Shown here: positions 25,844 to 35,413 of the stretch, one piece after another
Numbering within the stretch: the stretch's first letter is position 1
Layout of the letters: every line of letters begins with the position of its first letter
Assembly: GCA_017958365.1 (NCBI GenBank)
Contig: JAGDCV010000083.1
Coordinates: forward strand, 1 to 64,000
Direction of reading: 5' to 3'
Length of the DNA stretch: 64,000 bases
Source of the DNA: Clostridiales bacterium
GTDB taxonomy: Bacteria; Bacillota; Clostridia; Saccharofermentanales; Saccharofermentanaceae
Made by a program: the position numbers and the translations under genes
The notes under the pieces: model-generated
The model's database searches: none
Seen by the model: only the letters and a program-made list of their open reading frames with translations
What the model was told of the DNA's origin: nothing

Positions 25844-26291
25844 ATACAGAACGATGACTATAAAAGACTATGAGGAAGCCTATGCACTCTGGCTTAAGTG
25901 CGGTAACGGCCTTAACGACAAGGATGATTCCAAAGAAGGCATCGCGAAATACCTTAAAAGAAACCCGTCAACCAGCTTTGTTGCAACTTGTGATGAAACG
26001 GTCGTAGGTGTTATATTATGTGGGCACGACGGAAGGCGCGGAATCATACAGCATGCCTGTGTTTCTCCCGACTACAGAAGACTTGGGATCGGCAAGAAAC
26101 TCGTGGAGCTCGCTTTGGATTCACTTAAGGAAGAAGGCATAAACAAAGTACTTCTCGTTGCCTTTAAGAAGAACGAAGGCGGCAACAGATTCTGGGAATC
26201 AATGGGATTCACGTTGCGTGAGGATTTGAATTACAGAAACAAAGCGCTGACCGAACTTGTCAGGTTTGATCCTGACTATATTAAGGAGTAA
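25833..26291 (+). CDS. GNAT family N-acetyltransferase
   Basis: A 152-residue single GNAT domain: YRTMTIKDYEEAYALWLKCGNGLN at the start, VGVILCGHDGRRGIIQHACVSPDYRRLGIGKKLVELAL with the acetyl-CoA loop (about 82-92), and a C-terminal RFWESMGF. The ATG at 25833 has GAGGT upstream; a GTG 33 bases earlier is less likely. Substrate is unknown. Only five bases separate it from argH. Short GNAT proteins serve as N-acetylglutamate synthase in some bacteria, and in Moritella/Vibrio an ArgA-type GNAT is fused to ArgH, so that role is possible. Confidence 0.85.
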   Translation: MQIKYRTMTIKDYEEAYALWLKCGNGLNDKDDSKEGIAKYLKRNPSTSFVATCDETVVGVILCGHDGRRGIIQHACVSPDYRRLGIGKKLVELALDSLKEEGINKVLLVAFKKNEGGNRFWESMGFTLREDLNYRNKALTELVRFDPDYIKE

Positions 26292-26296
26292 GACAT

Positions 26297-27658
26297 ATGG
26301 CTAAGAAGATGTGGGCTGGAAGATTCGAGAAAGCTACGGACGAGACTGTAAACGACTACAACTCATCCCTGCCCTTTGACTCAAGGATGTACGCACAGGA
26401 TATCGAAGGATCCGTTGCCCATTCAGCAATGCTCGCAAGACAGGGCATTATCTCTCAGGAAGATGCAGACAAGATAAGGGAAGGTCTGCTTTCGATCAAG
26501 GCTGACATTGAATCCGGTAAGCTTACGTTTGATTCTGATGCCGAAGACATCCACATGTTCATCGAAGAAGAACTGACTTCAAGGATCGGGGATGCCGGAA
26601 AGCGCCTTCATACCGGACGCTCAAGAAACGACCAGGTAGCTCTTGACCAGAGGCTCTACCTTGTTGATGAGGCTCTTGATGTCATTGAACTTCTAGATGA
26701 ACTTATCGAGACTATCACCGATATGGCTAAGGAACACCTTACAACTTACATGCCGGGTTACACTCACCTTCAGCGTGCTCAGCCCATCACTTATGCACAC
26801 TATCTGACTGCATATATTGAGATGTTTAAGCGTGACCGTGACAGGATTGAAGCAGCTGCTTCCCGTGCCAACATATCTCCTTTGGGTTCAGGAGCATTAG
26901 CAGGTACAACATATCCGCTTGACCGTGAGTCCGTTGCCGGAGAGCTTGGCATGTCAGGCGTTACAATGTGTTCATTGGACGGAGTTGCAGACCGTGATTT
27001 TGCAATCGAATTTGCTTCTGCCATATCTATCCTTATGATGCACCTGTCAAGAATGTCAGAAGAGATTATTCTCTATGCTTCGCAGGAGTTTAAGTTCTAT
27101 GAGTTAGATGATGCGTATTCTACAGGTTCATCCATGATGCCTCAGAAGAAGAACCCTGATGTAGCCGAGCTCACGCGCGGTAAGACAGGACGCGTATACG
27201 GAGACCTGATCTCACTTCTTGTTATCATGAAGGGACTTCCTCTTACATATAACAAGGACATGCAGGAAGTTCAGGAATCGCTTTTCGATGTGATAGATAC
27301 GATCAAGGGCGTGCTTCCTCCCTTTACCGGCATGATGAAGACCATGACGATCCGTAAGGATAATATGGAGGCTGCTGCCCTCGGCGGATTCACGAACGCA
27401 ACTGACCTGGCTGACTATCTTGTGCGTAAAGGTATTCCTTTCCGTGAGACTCACGAGATCTCGGGTAAGCTCGTACACTACTGCATCGAGAACAACACGA
27501 CTCTCGAGAAGCTCTCACTTGATGACTTTAAGAAGTTCTCTTCTCTCATTGAAGAAGACGTCTACGATGCAATCTCTCTTGAGACCTGCGTTAACAAGAG
27601 AACTCTTACCGGAGGTCCGGCACCGGATACAGTAAAGAAATATCTTGATAAAGAATAA
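26297..27658 (+). CDS. argH: Argininosuccinate lyase
   Basis: Last step of arginine synthesis, splitting argininosuccinate to arginine and fumarate. The 453-residue protein begins MWAGRF, has DIHMFIEEELTSRIGDAGKRLHTGRSRNDQ (about 84-113), THLQRAQPITYAHY (156-169) and the fumarase/ASL signature GSSMMPQKKNPD (277-288) carrying the catalytic Ser loop. Length is normal. AAGGAG precedes the ATG and its gap to the GNAT gene is five bases. A terminator follows directly. Confidence 0.96.
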   Translation: MAKKMWAGRFEKATDETVNDYNSSLPFDSRMYAQDIEGSVAHSAMLARQGIISQEDADKIREGLLSIKADIESGKLTFDSDAEDIHMFIEEELTSRIGDAGKRLHTGRSRNDQVALDQRLYLVDEALDVIELLDELIETITDMAKEHLTTYMPGYTHLQRAQPITYAHYLTAYIEMFKRDRDRIEAAASRANISPLGSGALAGTTYPLDRESVAGELGMSGVTMCSLDGVADRDFAIEFASAISILMMHLSRMSEEIILYASQEFKFYELDDAYSTGSSMMPQKKNPDVAELTRGKTGRVYGDLISLLVIMKGLPLTYNKDMQEVQESLFDVIDTIKGVLPPFTGMMKTMTIRKDNMEAAALGGFTNATDLADYLVRKGIPFRETHEISGKLVHYCIENNTTLEKLSLDDFKKFSSLIEEDVYDAISLETCVNKRTLTGGPAPDTVKKYLDKE

Positions 27659-27664
27659 TAACAA

Positions 27665-27690
27665 GGGGGCCATGAGCCCCCTTTCTTTTA
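27665..27690 (+). terminator. argH terminator (possibly bidirectional)
   Basis: GGGGGC (27665-27670), a short loop, GCCCCC (27676-27681), then TTTCTTTTA. The convergent acyltransferase gene on the minus strand ends at 27691, so the hairpin may serve both transcripts, though the minus-strand T-run is weak. Confidence 0.85.
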
Positions 27691-28758
27691 TCACTCAACC
27701 GTATATTTTGTCTTCTCAAGAAGAGGACGGAGTTTGTTGAATACAGGATCCGTTATCAAACTGTATATGTAATGAACAACCGTACAGGCTATGTATATCA
27801 AAGAAACGGTTATCAGTAAATGAATGACATTTATCCACGCAGCCGAAGTAGCATACTTAGGGATGTTAAAGAGCGGGAAAAAGTAGATGTGAATACAGTA
27901 AGCCGTAAAAGTACCGGCTGATAATGCATTAATGATCTTGGAAGAACCTATGTCCACGCACATAAAGAAACAGAAGATCATAACAGCCTGCATAATGATA
28001 ACAGGTGTGGAATAGGCAATCGCTATAGATGTAAACTGATTCACAAAATCAACGACAATGCTGCAGATGATGTACCCCAGCATATATCTGCTCTTTGGAA
28101 CAGCTACCACAGCATCTTTACAGCTTCGTAGAACACCACCTATCGTATACATAATAACAAAGTTGACTATGGTGAATCCCGCCTGTGATCCATAGTAGCC
28201 GACCACGCTGAAATAATTGAAATTAGCATGAGTAATTGCATTGGTAAGATCTATCATCGTCGGTTGAACAGAGAACAAAACCACAAGAAGAATAACCAAC
28301 ACTTTCATGCTCTTCCTGGAAATATTATTGATGATAACGTTAATAAACGGAGATATCAGATAAAGCGCAATATATATTCCTATAAACCAGTAAAGGCTGG
28401 AAATACTAAACAGGTATTGAAGAAAAGACAAAGCGGCCTGTTTCTTAATTACCAGTACAACATAATTCACAACAGTGATAAGTGTTACTTCAAAGAATAG
28501 CTTTACAGGTTTAAAAAGAGACCTTGAGTTATTACTTACAAGGAAGTATCCCGATATCAGAATGAATACGTTTACCGCACAGATCGAAAAACACTGAAAA
28601 AGATCGAGGATGAGCATATTATAACTGCCGTAAGGAGTGTAGTCATAAGCAGCTCCGTACGTCGGGTCATTATAATGAAGAAACAATACTCCTACAATGG
28701 ATAATATGCGGAGTAATTCCATATTGCTCTGTCGTTTTGACTGTTGTGTACCAGGCAT
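27691..28758 (-). CDS. Acyltransferase family 3 membrane protein
   Basis: A 355-residue integral membrane protein with about ten hydrophobic segments. The N terminus MELLRILSIVGVLFLHYND carries the Arg...His arrangement of the OafA/WecH-type acyltransferase 3 family, and the FILISGYFLVSN segment that follows is also typical. Such enzymes O-acetylate or O-succinylate surface or secreted glycans. The target cannot be read from sequence. It is the last gene of a long minus-strand series, one base after the amylase stop. Confidence 0.82.
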   Translation of the reverse strand: MPGTQQSKRQSNMELLRILSIVGVLFLHYNDPTYGAAYDYTPYGSYNMLILDLFQCFSICAVNVFILISGYFLVSNNSRSLFKPVKLFFEVTLITVVNYVVLVIKKQAALSFLQYLFSISSLYWFIGIYIALYLISPFINVIINNISRKSMKVLVILLVVLFSVQPTMIDLTNAITHANFNYFSVVGYYGSQAGFTIVNFVIMYTIGGVLRSCKDAVVAVPKSRYMLGYIICSIVVDFVNQFTSIAIAYSTPVIIMQAVMIFCFFMCVDIGSSKIINALSAGTFTAYCIHIYFFPLFNIPKYATSAAWINVIHLLITVSLIYIACTVVHYIYSLITDPVFNKLRPLLEKTKYTVE

Positions 28759-28759
28759 C

Positions 28760-30070
28760 TTATCTCTCCATCAGCCAGATCTGAGACGACCTCGGAGGTA
28801 AAGTTGAGCCTCCGCCAAAGTCATGGACCGTTCCTGAGATAAGTTCCTGTGCCTGGCCGCAACCCGCATCAAAATGAGCTGTAAAAGGAGCGGAATCCAT
28901 ATTAATCGCCACAAGCACACGCTGGTCACCGCAGTTACGTTCAAAGATACACTGCTTATTAGTAAGAACTATGGACTTCATTCCTCCGTAATTCAAGGCT
29001 TTGGTGGAAGTCTTGGCCTTGGCAAGTCGCGAAATATGCTCTGTAAGATCATTCCATTCCGGTTTGTCAAAGCAAGCTCGGAGAGCGGGGTCGCCTTCCT
29101 CCTTACGCGCCTTAGCTCCCCACTCGGAACCATAGTAAACACAAGGAATACCTGGCATTCCGAATACCATTGTATAAACACAGGGAAGTAATTCGGAATC
29201 GTTTATGATGGAAGCAATTCGGGTTACATCATGATTGTCCGCAAATGACAAAAGATGAGCACCTCTTGCTACAGTCCAGTCCTCAGGTCCGAAGAGTCTT
29301 AACAGAGAATGGATTATCTCGAACATATTACCTGAGTTAAATGAGGAGTGGATTCCCTTATAACACTGGTAATTTGTAAGTGAATGAAGATGCATGTCAT
29401 TAAGCATGCGTCCGTACTCTCCATGTAAGACCTCACCTAATAAGAAGAACTCCTCTTTCTTCGAATCCGTGAACTCACGAAGTCTTCTTAAGAATTCATG
29501 ATCAAGGCAATAAGCAACATCAAGTCTTAATCCGTCTATGTCAAAGAAATCGATCCAGAAATTGACTTTATCAAGGATATGATCGATAACAGCCGGGTTA
29601 CGCAGATTGAGCTTAACAAGATCAAAGTTTCCTTCCCAGCCTTCATACCAGAAGCCGTCGTTATAGTTGGAATTGCCGTCAAATGACAGATGGAACCAGT
29701 CTTTATAAGGTGAATCCCACTTCTTCTCCTGAACATCTTTGAAAGCCCAGAATCCGCGTCCTACATGATTGAAGACACCATCAAGCACAACCTTTATTCC
29801 TTCTTTGTGAAGTGCGTCAACCACCTTTTTGAAATCATCATTAGTACCAAGTCGGGTATCGATAAGGCCATAATCACGGGTGTTATAACCATGAGTATCA
29901 GACTCGAACACTGGAGAGAAATAAATGGCGTTACAGCCTAACTTCTTGATATGGGGGATCCAATCAATTACTTTAAGGATCCTTGACTCTGGAATTCCGT
30001 CATTCTCGAACGGTGCTCCGCAAAAACCTAACGGATAGATCTGGTAAAATACTGATTCTTCAAACCACAT
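28760..30070 (-). CDS. GH13 alpha-amylase family glycosidase, cytoplasmic
   Basis: A 436-residue alpha-glucan-active enzyme. It has the GH13 conserved regions DGVFNHVG (97-104), GLRLDVA with nucleophile Asp-184, the LLGEV acid/base Glu-213, and FADNHD with transition-state Asp-281. There is no signal peptide, so it probably acts on internal malto-oligosaccharides or glycogen. Starting residues MWFEESVFYQIYPLGF and the short length resemble cyclomaltodextrinase/neopullulanase-like enzymes without the N-terminal domain. It abuts the polyphosphate kinase gene upstream with no spacer. Confidence 0.9.
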   Translation of the reverse strand: MWFEESVFYQIYPLGFCGAPFENDGIPESRILKVIDWIPHIKKLGCNAIYFSPVFESDTHGYNTRDYGLIDTRLGTNDDFKKVVDALHKEGIKVVLDGVFNHVGRGFWAFKDVQEKKWDSPYKDWFHLSFDGNSNYNDGFWYEGWEGNFDLVKLNLRNPAVIDHILDKVNFWIDFFDIDGLRLDVAYCLDHEFLRRLREFTDSKKEEFFLLGEVLHGEYGRMLNDMHLHSLTNYQCYKGIHSSFNSGNMFEIIHSLLRLFGPEDWTVARGAHLLSFADNHDVTRIASIINDSELLPCVYTMVFGMPGIPCVYYGSEWGAKARKEEGDPALRACFDKPEWNDLTEHISRLAKAKTSTKALNYGGMKSIVLTNKQCIFERNCGDQRVLVAINMDSAPFTAHFDAGCGQAQELISGTVHDFGGGSTLPPRSSQIWLMER

Positions 30071-31543
30071 TTATTTAAGTTTCCTTTCTATACTCTCGAT
30101 AACTATCTCGAGAGCCTTAATTCTTGCATACTTTTTATCAACAGACTCCAGAACATGCCAGGGTGCAAATTCCGTAGATGTCTTCTTGATCATCTCATCG
30201 ATCGCAGTCTCATACCGGTCCCATTTCTCACGGTTTCTCCAGTCCTCATCAGTGATCTTCCACTGCTTCTCCGGGGTGTTCTGCCTGTCGGTAAATCTTG
30301 CAAGCTGGGTTTCCTTATCTATCTGAACCCAGAACTTGATCACGACTGCCCCCCAGTCTACAAGTTCTTTTTCAAACTCATTTATCTCATTGTAAGCACG
30401 CTTCCAGTCATTCTCGGAACAGAAGCCTTCTATCCTCTCCACCATTACACGGCCGTACCAAGTTCTGTCGAAGATGGCTATGTGACCGTCCTTGGGAAGG
30501 CGTGTCCAGAACCTCCAAAGGAAGTGTCTCGCCTTTTCGTGCGGCTCAGGGCTTGCTATCGGGTGTACTTCATATCCTCTGGGGTCAAGAGCAGCAGTGA
30601 TCCTCTTGATGTTTCCTCCCTTTCCCGCGGCATCCCATCCTTCATAAGCAATGATCACGGGTATCTTCTTACGGTAAAGCTCGTAATGAAGTTCGGAAAG
30701 CTTATCCTGAAGTTCATCAAGTTTCTTGTCATACTCGTCTTCATTAAGAGTCTTGTTATATAACTCTATGTCAGACAGCTTCCCTACTTTTGCAAGCGGG
30801 AACGAATTCTGTAGTATGGGAAAACTCACATTGGAGTTCATGAATGCGGTATCCAAAGCCTCACTGATGACATCAAGAGCCTGAAGCTGAGCCCAGTTCT
30901 CACTCGAACCGTCGATGACATACCATGGGGCATAAGCAACGTCAGTCTCATCAATAAAGGACTTAAATGCATCCAGGTGATCGTCATAGTGCTTATTCTG
31001 TTCGATATCGTGCTTGCTGATTCTCCACTTGGTATTCTTATCGTCAAGAAGATCTTCGATCCTCTTTTTCTGCTCTTTCTTGGAGATATGAATAAACAGC
31101 TTGATCAAAAGATAACCGTCTTCAACAAGCTGGCGTTCAAATATCTTGATGCCTTTGACATGTCTTTCGTATTCGCTGTCGGAAATATCCTTTTGCAACC
31201 GTAATCTTGTCAACTCGCTCATCCAGCCGCCGTCAAGAAGGCTTATCTTGCCCTGCTCCGGGATAAGATCAAAGTATTTCTTAAGATAAGGGTATCTTTT
31301 CTGCTCTTCGGTCCTCGCTTCAATATTGCAGACCTTAAAGAATCTGGGGTCGATATCTTTGATGATATTGGAGATCAACGTTCCTTTGCCTGATGTACCC
31401 CATCCTTCAACGACGATAAGGACAGGCAGTTTCTTCTCCTTGATAGTCATCTGCTTGGCAAATATCTCGTCCCGTCTTACGCGAAGTCTTTCCTTGATCT
31501 CATCTTTTGGCGGCTTAACGGGTAATTCAAAAGCATCTGACAT
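30071..31543 (-). CDS. pap: Polyphosphate:AMP phosphotransferase, double PPK2 domain
   Basis: A 490-residue class II PPK2 protein with two PPK2 domains. The first has Walker A GWGTSGKGT (47-55) and a degenerate second motif LDGGWMSEL (103-111). The second has GWDAAGKGG (302-310) and the full FDRTWYGRV. Known members of this layout phosphorylate AMP to ADP with polyphosphate, using the C-terminal domain. It is cytosolic. It sits between a membrane protein and an amylase in directly abutting genes. This suggests an energy-reserve role, but no ppk1 or ppx is in view. Confidence 0.87.
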   Translation of the reverse strand: MSDAFELPVKPPKDEIKERLRVRRDEIFAKQMTIKEKKLPVLIVVEGWGTSGKGTLISNIIKDIDPRFFKVCNIEARTEEQKRYPYLKKYFDLIPEQGKISLLDGGWMSELTRLRLQKDISDSEYERHVKGIKIFERQLVEDGYLLIKLFIHISKKEQKKRIEDLLDDKNTKWRISKHDIEQNKHYDDHLDAFKSFIDETDVAYAPWYVIDGSSENWAQLQALDVISEALDTAFMNSNVSFPILQNSFPLAKVGKLSDIELYNKTLNEDEYDKKLDELQDKLSELHYELYRKKIPVIIAYEGWDAAGKGGNIKRITAALDPRGYEVHPIASPEPHEKARHFLWRFWTRLPKDGHIAIFDRTWYGRVMVERIEGFCSENDWKRAYNEINEFEKELVDWGAVVIKFWVQIDKETQLARFTDRQNTPEKQWKITDEDWRNREKWDRYETAIDEMIKKTSTEFAPWHVLESVDKKYARIKALEIVIESIERKLK

Positions 31544-31544
31544 A

Positions 31545-32201
31545 TCAAGACCTCGCTTTCCTGGTGGACCAGAATCCTCCTAGACTTAATAATAGTATAA
31601 TTAAAAAAGCGCCAAAACCTGTGGCAGAATTAAAATTTCTTGTAAAATCTGTGTGAGGATTTGCAAAACGCGACAGGATCGCACCCTGAAGTATCAATAG
31701 CGATACAAGAGCCTTAACGGCATTGATCTTCCTTAAAGCCACCGTTGTGTAAGAATTCGACTTATGCGCCCTTACCATGTTGATTACGGCAAGCACTACC
31801 CTTATAAGCACATATATGGCTGTAATGTAGATGGTAAAGCCGGGATAGTCCTTATGTATGTTATGAAGGTGGAAGAACACTATCGAGATGCCAAACAGGA
31901 TGTCAAACACCAGAAGTTTGAAGCAAAATGACCTGTAATTACGTACGGAAGAATACTTCTTGGACACCAAAGACATGCCTGCCCTGCTTATAACCGAGAT
32001 CCTCATGAAGACGGTGATGAGATAAAAGACCGTCATCACGCCAAGCCACAAGGAACGGCTCCAGATAGCGGCTATGCCCGTAAAAGAAGCGTAAATTAAA
32101 CTGAAAACGGTAGACGGGATCGAGAATGCGAGCGTCTTACCGTTATAGTCGTCTTTGAAGAATTCAAGGATCCTTCTGATCCTGCCAAGAATCGCCTCCA
32201 T
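31545..32201 (-). CDS. Multi-pass membrane protein, unknown function
   Basis: I do not recognise this 218-residue protein. It has about six hydrophobic stretches (near 24-44, 47-67, 90-112, 125-143, 165-180 and 195-210), with basic residues around them and no signature motif. Its N terminus, IRRILEFFKDDYNGKT, is amphipathic. It lies one base after the PFL gene and one base before the polyphosphate kinase gene, so it is part of that transcript. Confidence 0.6.
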   Translation of the reverse strand: MEAILGRIRRILEFFKDDYNGKTLAFSIPSTVFSLIYASFTGIAAIWSRSLWLGVMTVFYLITVFMRISVISRAGMSLVSKKYSSVRNYRSFCFKLLVFDILFGISIVFFHLHNIHKDYPGFTIYITAIYVLIRVVLAVINMVRAHKSNSYTTVALRKINAVKALVSLLILQGAILSRFANPHTDFTRNFNSATGFGAFLIILLLSLGGFWSTRKARS

Positions 32202-32202
32202 A

Positions 32203-33561
32203 TCAGTTTCTCATACTGTGAATTGGAGCGGGGATTCTTCCTCCTCTGTGAATGAAATCTGCACAGGAAGCTTTGTTAACTTCCATAATGGGAGCATATC
32301 CCAAAAGGCCGCCGAACTGCACCTCATCACCGACTTTCTTACCAGGAACGGGAATGAGCCTTACTGCAGTAGTCTTGTTATTAAATGTACCAAGTGCCAT
32401 CTCATCGGCAATGATGCCCGAGATGGTTTCTGCTGTTGTATCACCGGGAACAGCGATCATGTCAAGACCTACGGAGCAAACGCATGTCATGGCCTCAAGC
32501 TTCTCAAGTCTTAAAGAACCGCTTGCTGCAGCTGCGATCATGCCTTCATCCTCTGAAACAGGGATAAATGCGCCGGACAGTCCGCCTACGTAAGAAGAGG
32601 CCATTATTCCGCCCTTCTTAACGGCATCATTAAGCATGGCAAGAGCAGCCGTTGTTCCCCATGTACCGCAAGTCTCAAGTCCGAACTCTTCAAGAAGCCT
32701 TGCAACCGAATCACCGACAGCTGGCGTGGGAGCCAGGGAAAGGTCAATGATGCCAAAAGGCACGTGAAGTCTCTCGGAAGCTTCTCTTGCAACAAGCTCA
32801 CCTACACGTGTTATCTTGAATGCAGCCTTCTTGATGGTCTCGGCAACAGTACCAAGATCTGCACCCTTAACTGACTCGAGGGCATGCTTTACAACACCGG
32901 GGCCTGAAATACCTACGTTGATAACACACTCGGGCTCACCGGGTCCTAAGAAAGCTCCTGCCATAAACGGATTATCTTCAGGTGCATTCGCGAAAACAAC
33001 AAGCTTCGCACAACCCAATGCATCCTTATCGGCAGTAAGATCGGCCGTCTTCTTTATGATGCGGCCCATGTCGGCTACCGCATCCATGTTGATACCGGTT
33101 CTTGTGGAAGCAAGGTTAACGGATGAGCAGACAAATTCCGTAGAAGCCAAGGCCTCAGGAATGGAATTTATAAGTTTCATGTCAGCATTCGTATATCCCT
33201 TATGAACGAGCGCTGAGAATCCGCCTACGAAGTTTACTCCGCACGCCTTCGCAGCTTTATCCAAAGTCTTTGCAAAAGGGGTATAGTCAGAAGTATCGCA
33301 GGCAGCAGCGACAATTGAAATGGGAGTAACGGATATTCTTTTATGGATTATCGGAACTCCGTACTTCTTGCTGATGGCATCACCGGTCTCAACCAGCTTG
33401 CCTGCATATCTGCAGATCTTATCGTAGATCTTATCGCATGACTCTTCCACTGAAGATGCAGCACAGTCCATGAGGGAGATTCCCATTGTTATTGTCCTGA
33501 TGTCCAAGTGCTGCTCATTGAACATCTTCATTGTTTCTAATACTTCAAAATCAGTGATCAT
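32203..33561 (-). CDS. PFL-family protein (UPF0210/DUF711)
   Basis: A 452-residue protein of the UPF0210 family, structurally related to glycyl-radical proteins but without proven activity. Conserved features include [15 protein letters not shown] near the start, [37 protein letters not shown](CV)[15 protein letters not shown], and LSPAPT-like [22 protein letters not shown]. Its start overlaps the ACT-domain gene by four bases, a partnership conserved across many Firmicutes and Archaea. Function is unknown. Confidence 0.85.
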   Translation of the reverse strand: MITDFEVLETMKMFNEQHLDIRTITMGISLMDCAASSVEESCDKIYDKICRYAGKLVETGDAISKKYGVPIIHKRISVTPISIVAAACDTSDYTPFAKTLDKAAKACGVNFVGGFSALVHKGYTNADMKLINSIPEALASTEFVCSSVNLASTRTGINMDAVADMGRIIKKTADLTADKDALGCAKLVVFANAPEDNPFMAGAFLGPGEPECVINVGISGPGVVKHALESVKGADLGTVAETIKKAAFKITRVGELVAREASERLHVPFGIIDLSLAPTPAVGDSVARLLEEFGLETCGTWGTTAALAMLNDAVKKGGIMASSYVGGLSGAFIPVSEDEGMIAAAASGSLRLEKLEAMTCVCSVGLDMIAVPGDTTAETISGIIADEMALGTFNNKTTAVRLIPVPGKKVGDEVQFGGLLGYAPIMEVNKASCADFIHRGGRIPAPIHSMRN

Positions 33562-33842
33562 ATCCTGTGCATCCTGTCAAACAATTCTGTGTGTTGGATA
33601 GTAATTGTTACTCCGAGTTCTTCTCCGAGCTTATTAAGCTTATCGGTAATGTCTGAATTCTCGATCTCGTTATCCTTAAGATCAACAAGCATGATCATCG
33701 TGAAGATATCATCAAGGATAGTCTGGGAGATATCATTGATGTTGATGTTATTCTCTGAAAGCAATGCGGAAACGCCTGCAATTATACCTACTCTGTCTTT
33801 GCCGATTACTGAGATTACGGCTGTATTCTTATCGGATTTCAT
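33558..33842 (-). CDS. ACT-domain protein (UPF0237)
   Basis: A 94-residue single ACT domain: [45 protein letters not shown]. Residues GKDRVGI and the N-D-I-S motif are the ligand-binding loop of the fold. UPF0237 proteins pair with UPF0210 proteins, probably as an amino-acid or small-molecule sensor for the partner. I chose the ATG at 33842, preceded by AGGAG; the frame is open to 33905 but that part overlaps the flavoprotein end and lacks an SD. Confidence 0.85.
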   Translation of the reverse strand: MKSDKNTAVISVIGKDRVGIIAGVSALLSENNININDISQTILDDIFTMIMLVDLKDNEIENSDITDKLNKLGEELGVTITIQHTELFDRMHRI

Positions 33843-33870
33843 AACTTTACTCCTGAATAAAATATCCAAG

Positions 33871-35412
33871 TTATAATAACATACTTTCAGCAAGCCGATT
33901 AGCACATTTTATGCCGTCGATAGCCGAGGACATTATACCTCCTGCATAACCTGCGCCCTCACCCGCAGGATACAAACCGGTAACGCAGATGCTTTCTAAT
34001 GAATCCCTGTCTCTCGGGATCCTCACGGGGGATGAGGAGCGGGTCTCAACTGCCGTAAGGACAGCACTTGAAGAATCAAAACCCCTGATCTTTCTGCCCA
34101 TCAATCTGATTCCGTCTTTTAAGGTATCGATCATGTATTCCGGAAGCAATTGGCGAAGGTCACAGGGAACGGCGCCCGGCATGTAGGTCGGAAAGACAGT
34201 TGAAGCATCAGTTCCGCTTGTCCCCTTTACAAGATCTCCATAGACCATATAAGGAGCCTTTGAGCTCTCTCCTGCAATCTTATATGCATTCATCTCAAGC
34301 ATATCCTGATATGTGATTCCGTAAAGAGGATCATCTGAATGTACCGAAGGATCAAAAGGAATGAGCAAAGCCGCATTGGAATTGACTCCGTTACGTCCTC
34401 TGTAGCTCATTCCGTTCGTACATACAGCCTTGTCAAAAGATGCAGAAGGCACCACTTCTCCTCCGGGGCACATACAGAAAGTATAAAGTTTCTTTCCCGC
34501 CACAGTATCCACGGCAAGTTTATAATTGGCGGCAAAGATATTCTTATAATCAGCGGTATCAAAACCATACATCGCCATGTCGATATCATGTCTTAAGTGT
34601 TCTATGCGGACGCCTATCGAGAAAGGCTTTGAAGTGATACCCAGAAGTTTTACGTGTTTACGCACGAAGTCACGGCTGCTGTTACCTATGGCAAGCACCA
34701 GTTTATCGGTGACATATGTGTTCTTGTTGGTAGTGACCGATTCAACACGATCACCGTCAGAATGAAGATCGATCGAGATAAGTTCCTCTTCAAAATGAAC
34801 TTCACCGCCCAAGCTTATTATCTGTTCCCTGATACCCTTTACAACGTTTACAAGATTGTCAGTGCCTACGTGCGGATGTGAATCATATGCAATGTCATCA
34901 GGTGCACCGTGCCTTATGAAGACCTCATTGATAAATGCTTTATATTCGGATGAAACTCCGGTATTAAGCTTACCGTCAGAGAATGTACCTGCTCCTCCCT
35001 CACCGAACTGAATATTCGAATCAGGATCGATCTTGCCCAGCTCCTTATAAACCCTTACAGATTCCTGTCTTGCGGCTACGTCCTTACCCTTTTCGATGAT
35101 TACGGGGTTAAGACCATAACGGGCAAGTATCAGCCCTGCGAACATGCCGGCAGGACCGAAGCCGATGATAACGGGCCTTGTTTTTAAACTGAATTTCTTT
35201 CCCTTATGCACCAATACGGGCACTTCGGGGTCCGGCTGCACCTCGTCGGTAACGCGGTAACAGATCTTAACGTCAGGCTTTCTTCTGGCATCTATAAAAG
35301 ACTTGGTAATAATAAGTCTTGACTTTGGTATGCGTGCCTTACCTGCAAGGAATTCTCTTACATCCTCGGCATTACCTATCTCATCCGGGCGAAAAGCAAA
35401 CTCCTTTATCAA
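33871..35412 (-). CDS. FAD-dependent dehydrogenase-like protein
   Basis: A flavoprotein of about 513 residues. GFGPAGMFAG (84-93) binds the FAD ADP moiety, GEGGAGTFSDGKLNTG follows (about 137-152), and GLYPAGEGAGYAGGIMSSAIDG closes the C terminus. This matches a family of uncharacterised FAD-dependent dehydrogenases. The likely start is TTG at 35412: GAGGG lies eight bases before it, the HI0933 gene stops two bases before it, and the frame upstream (to 35532) overlaps that gene by 119 bases. No substrate can be named. Confidence 0.82.
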   Translation of the reverse strand: MIKEFAFRPDEIGNAEDVREFLAGKARIPKSRLIITKSFIDARRKPDVKICYRVTDEVQPDPEVPVLVHKGKKFSLKTRPVIIGFGPAGMFAGLILARYGLNPVIIEKGKDVAARQESVRVYKELGKIDPDSNIQFGEGGAGTFSDGKLNTGVSSEYKAFINEVFIRHGAPDDIAYDSHPHVGTDNLVNVVKGIREQIISLGGEVHFEEELISIDLHSDGDRVESVTTNKNTYVTDKLVLAIGNSSRDFVRKHVKLLGITSKPFSIGVRIEHLRHDIDMAMYGFDTADYKNIFAANYKLAVDTVAGKKLYTFCMCPGGEVVPSASFDKAVCTNGMSYRGRNGVNSNAALLIPFDPSVHSDDPLYGITYQDMLEMNAYKIAGESSKAPYMVYGDLVKGTSGTDASTVFPTYMPGAVPCDLRQLLPEYMIDTLKDGIRLMGRKIRGFDSSSAVLTAVETRSSSPVRIPRDRDSLESICVTGLYPAGEGAGYAGGIMSSAIDGIKCANRLAESMLL

Positions 35413-35413
35413 T

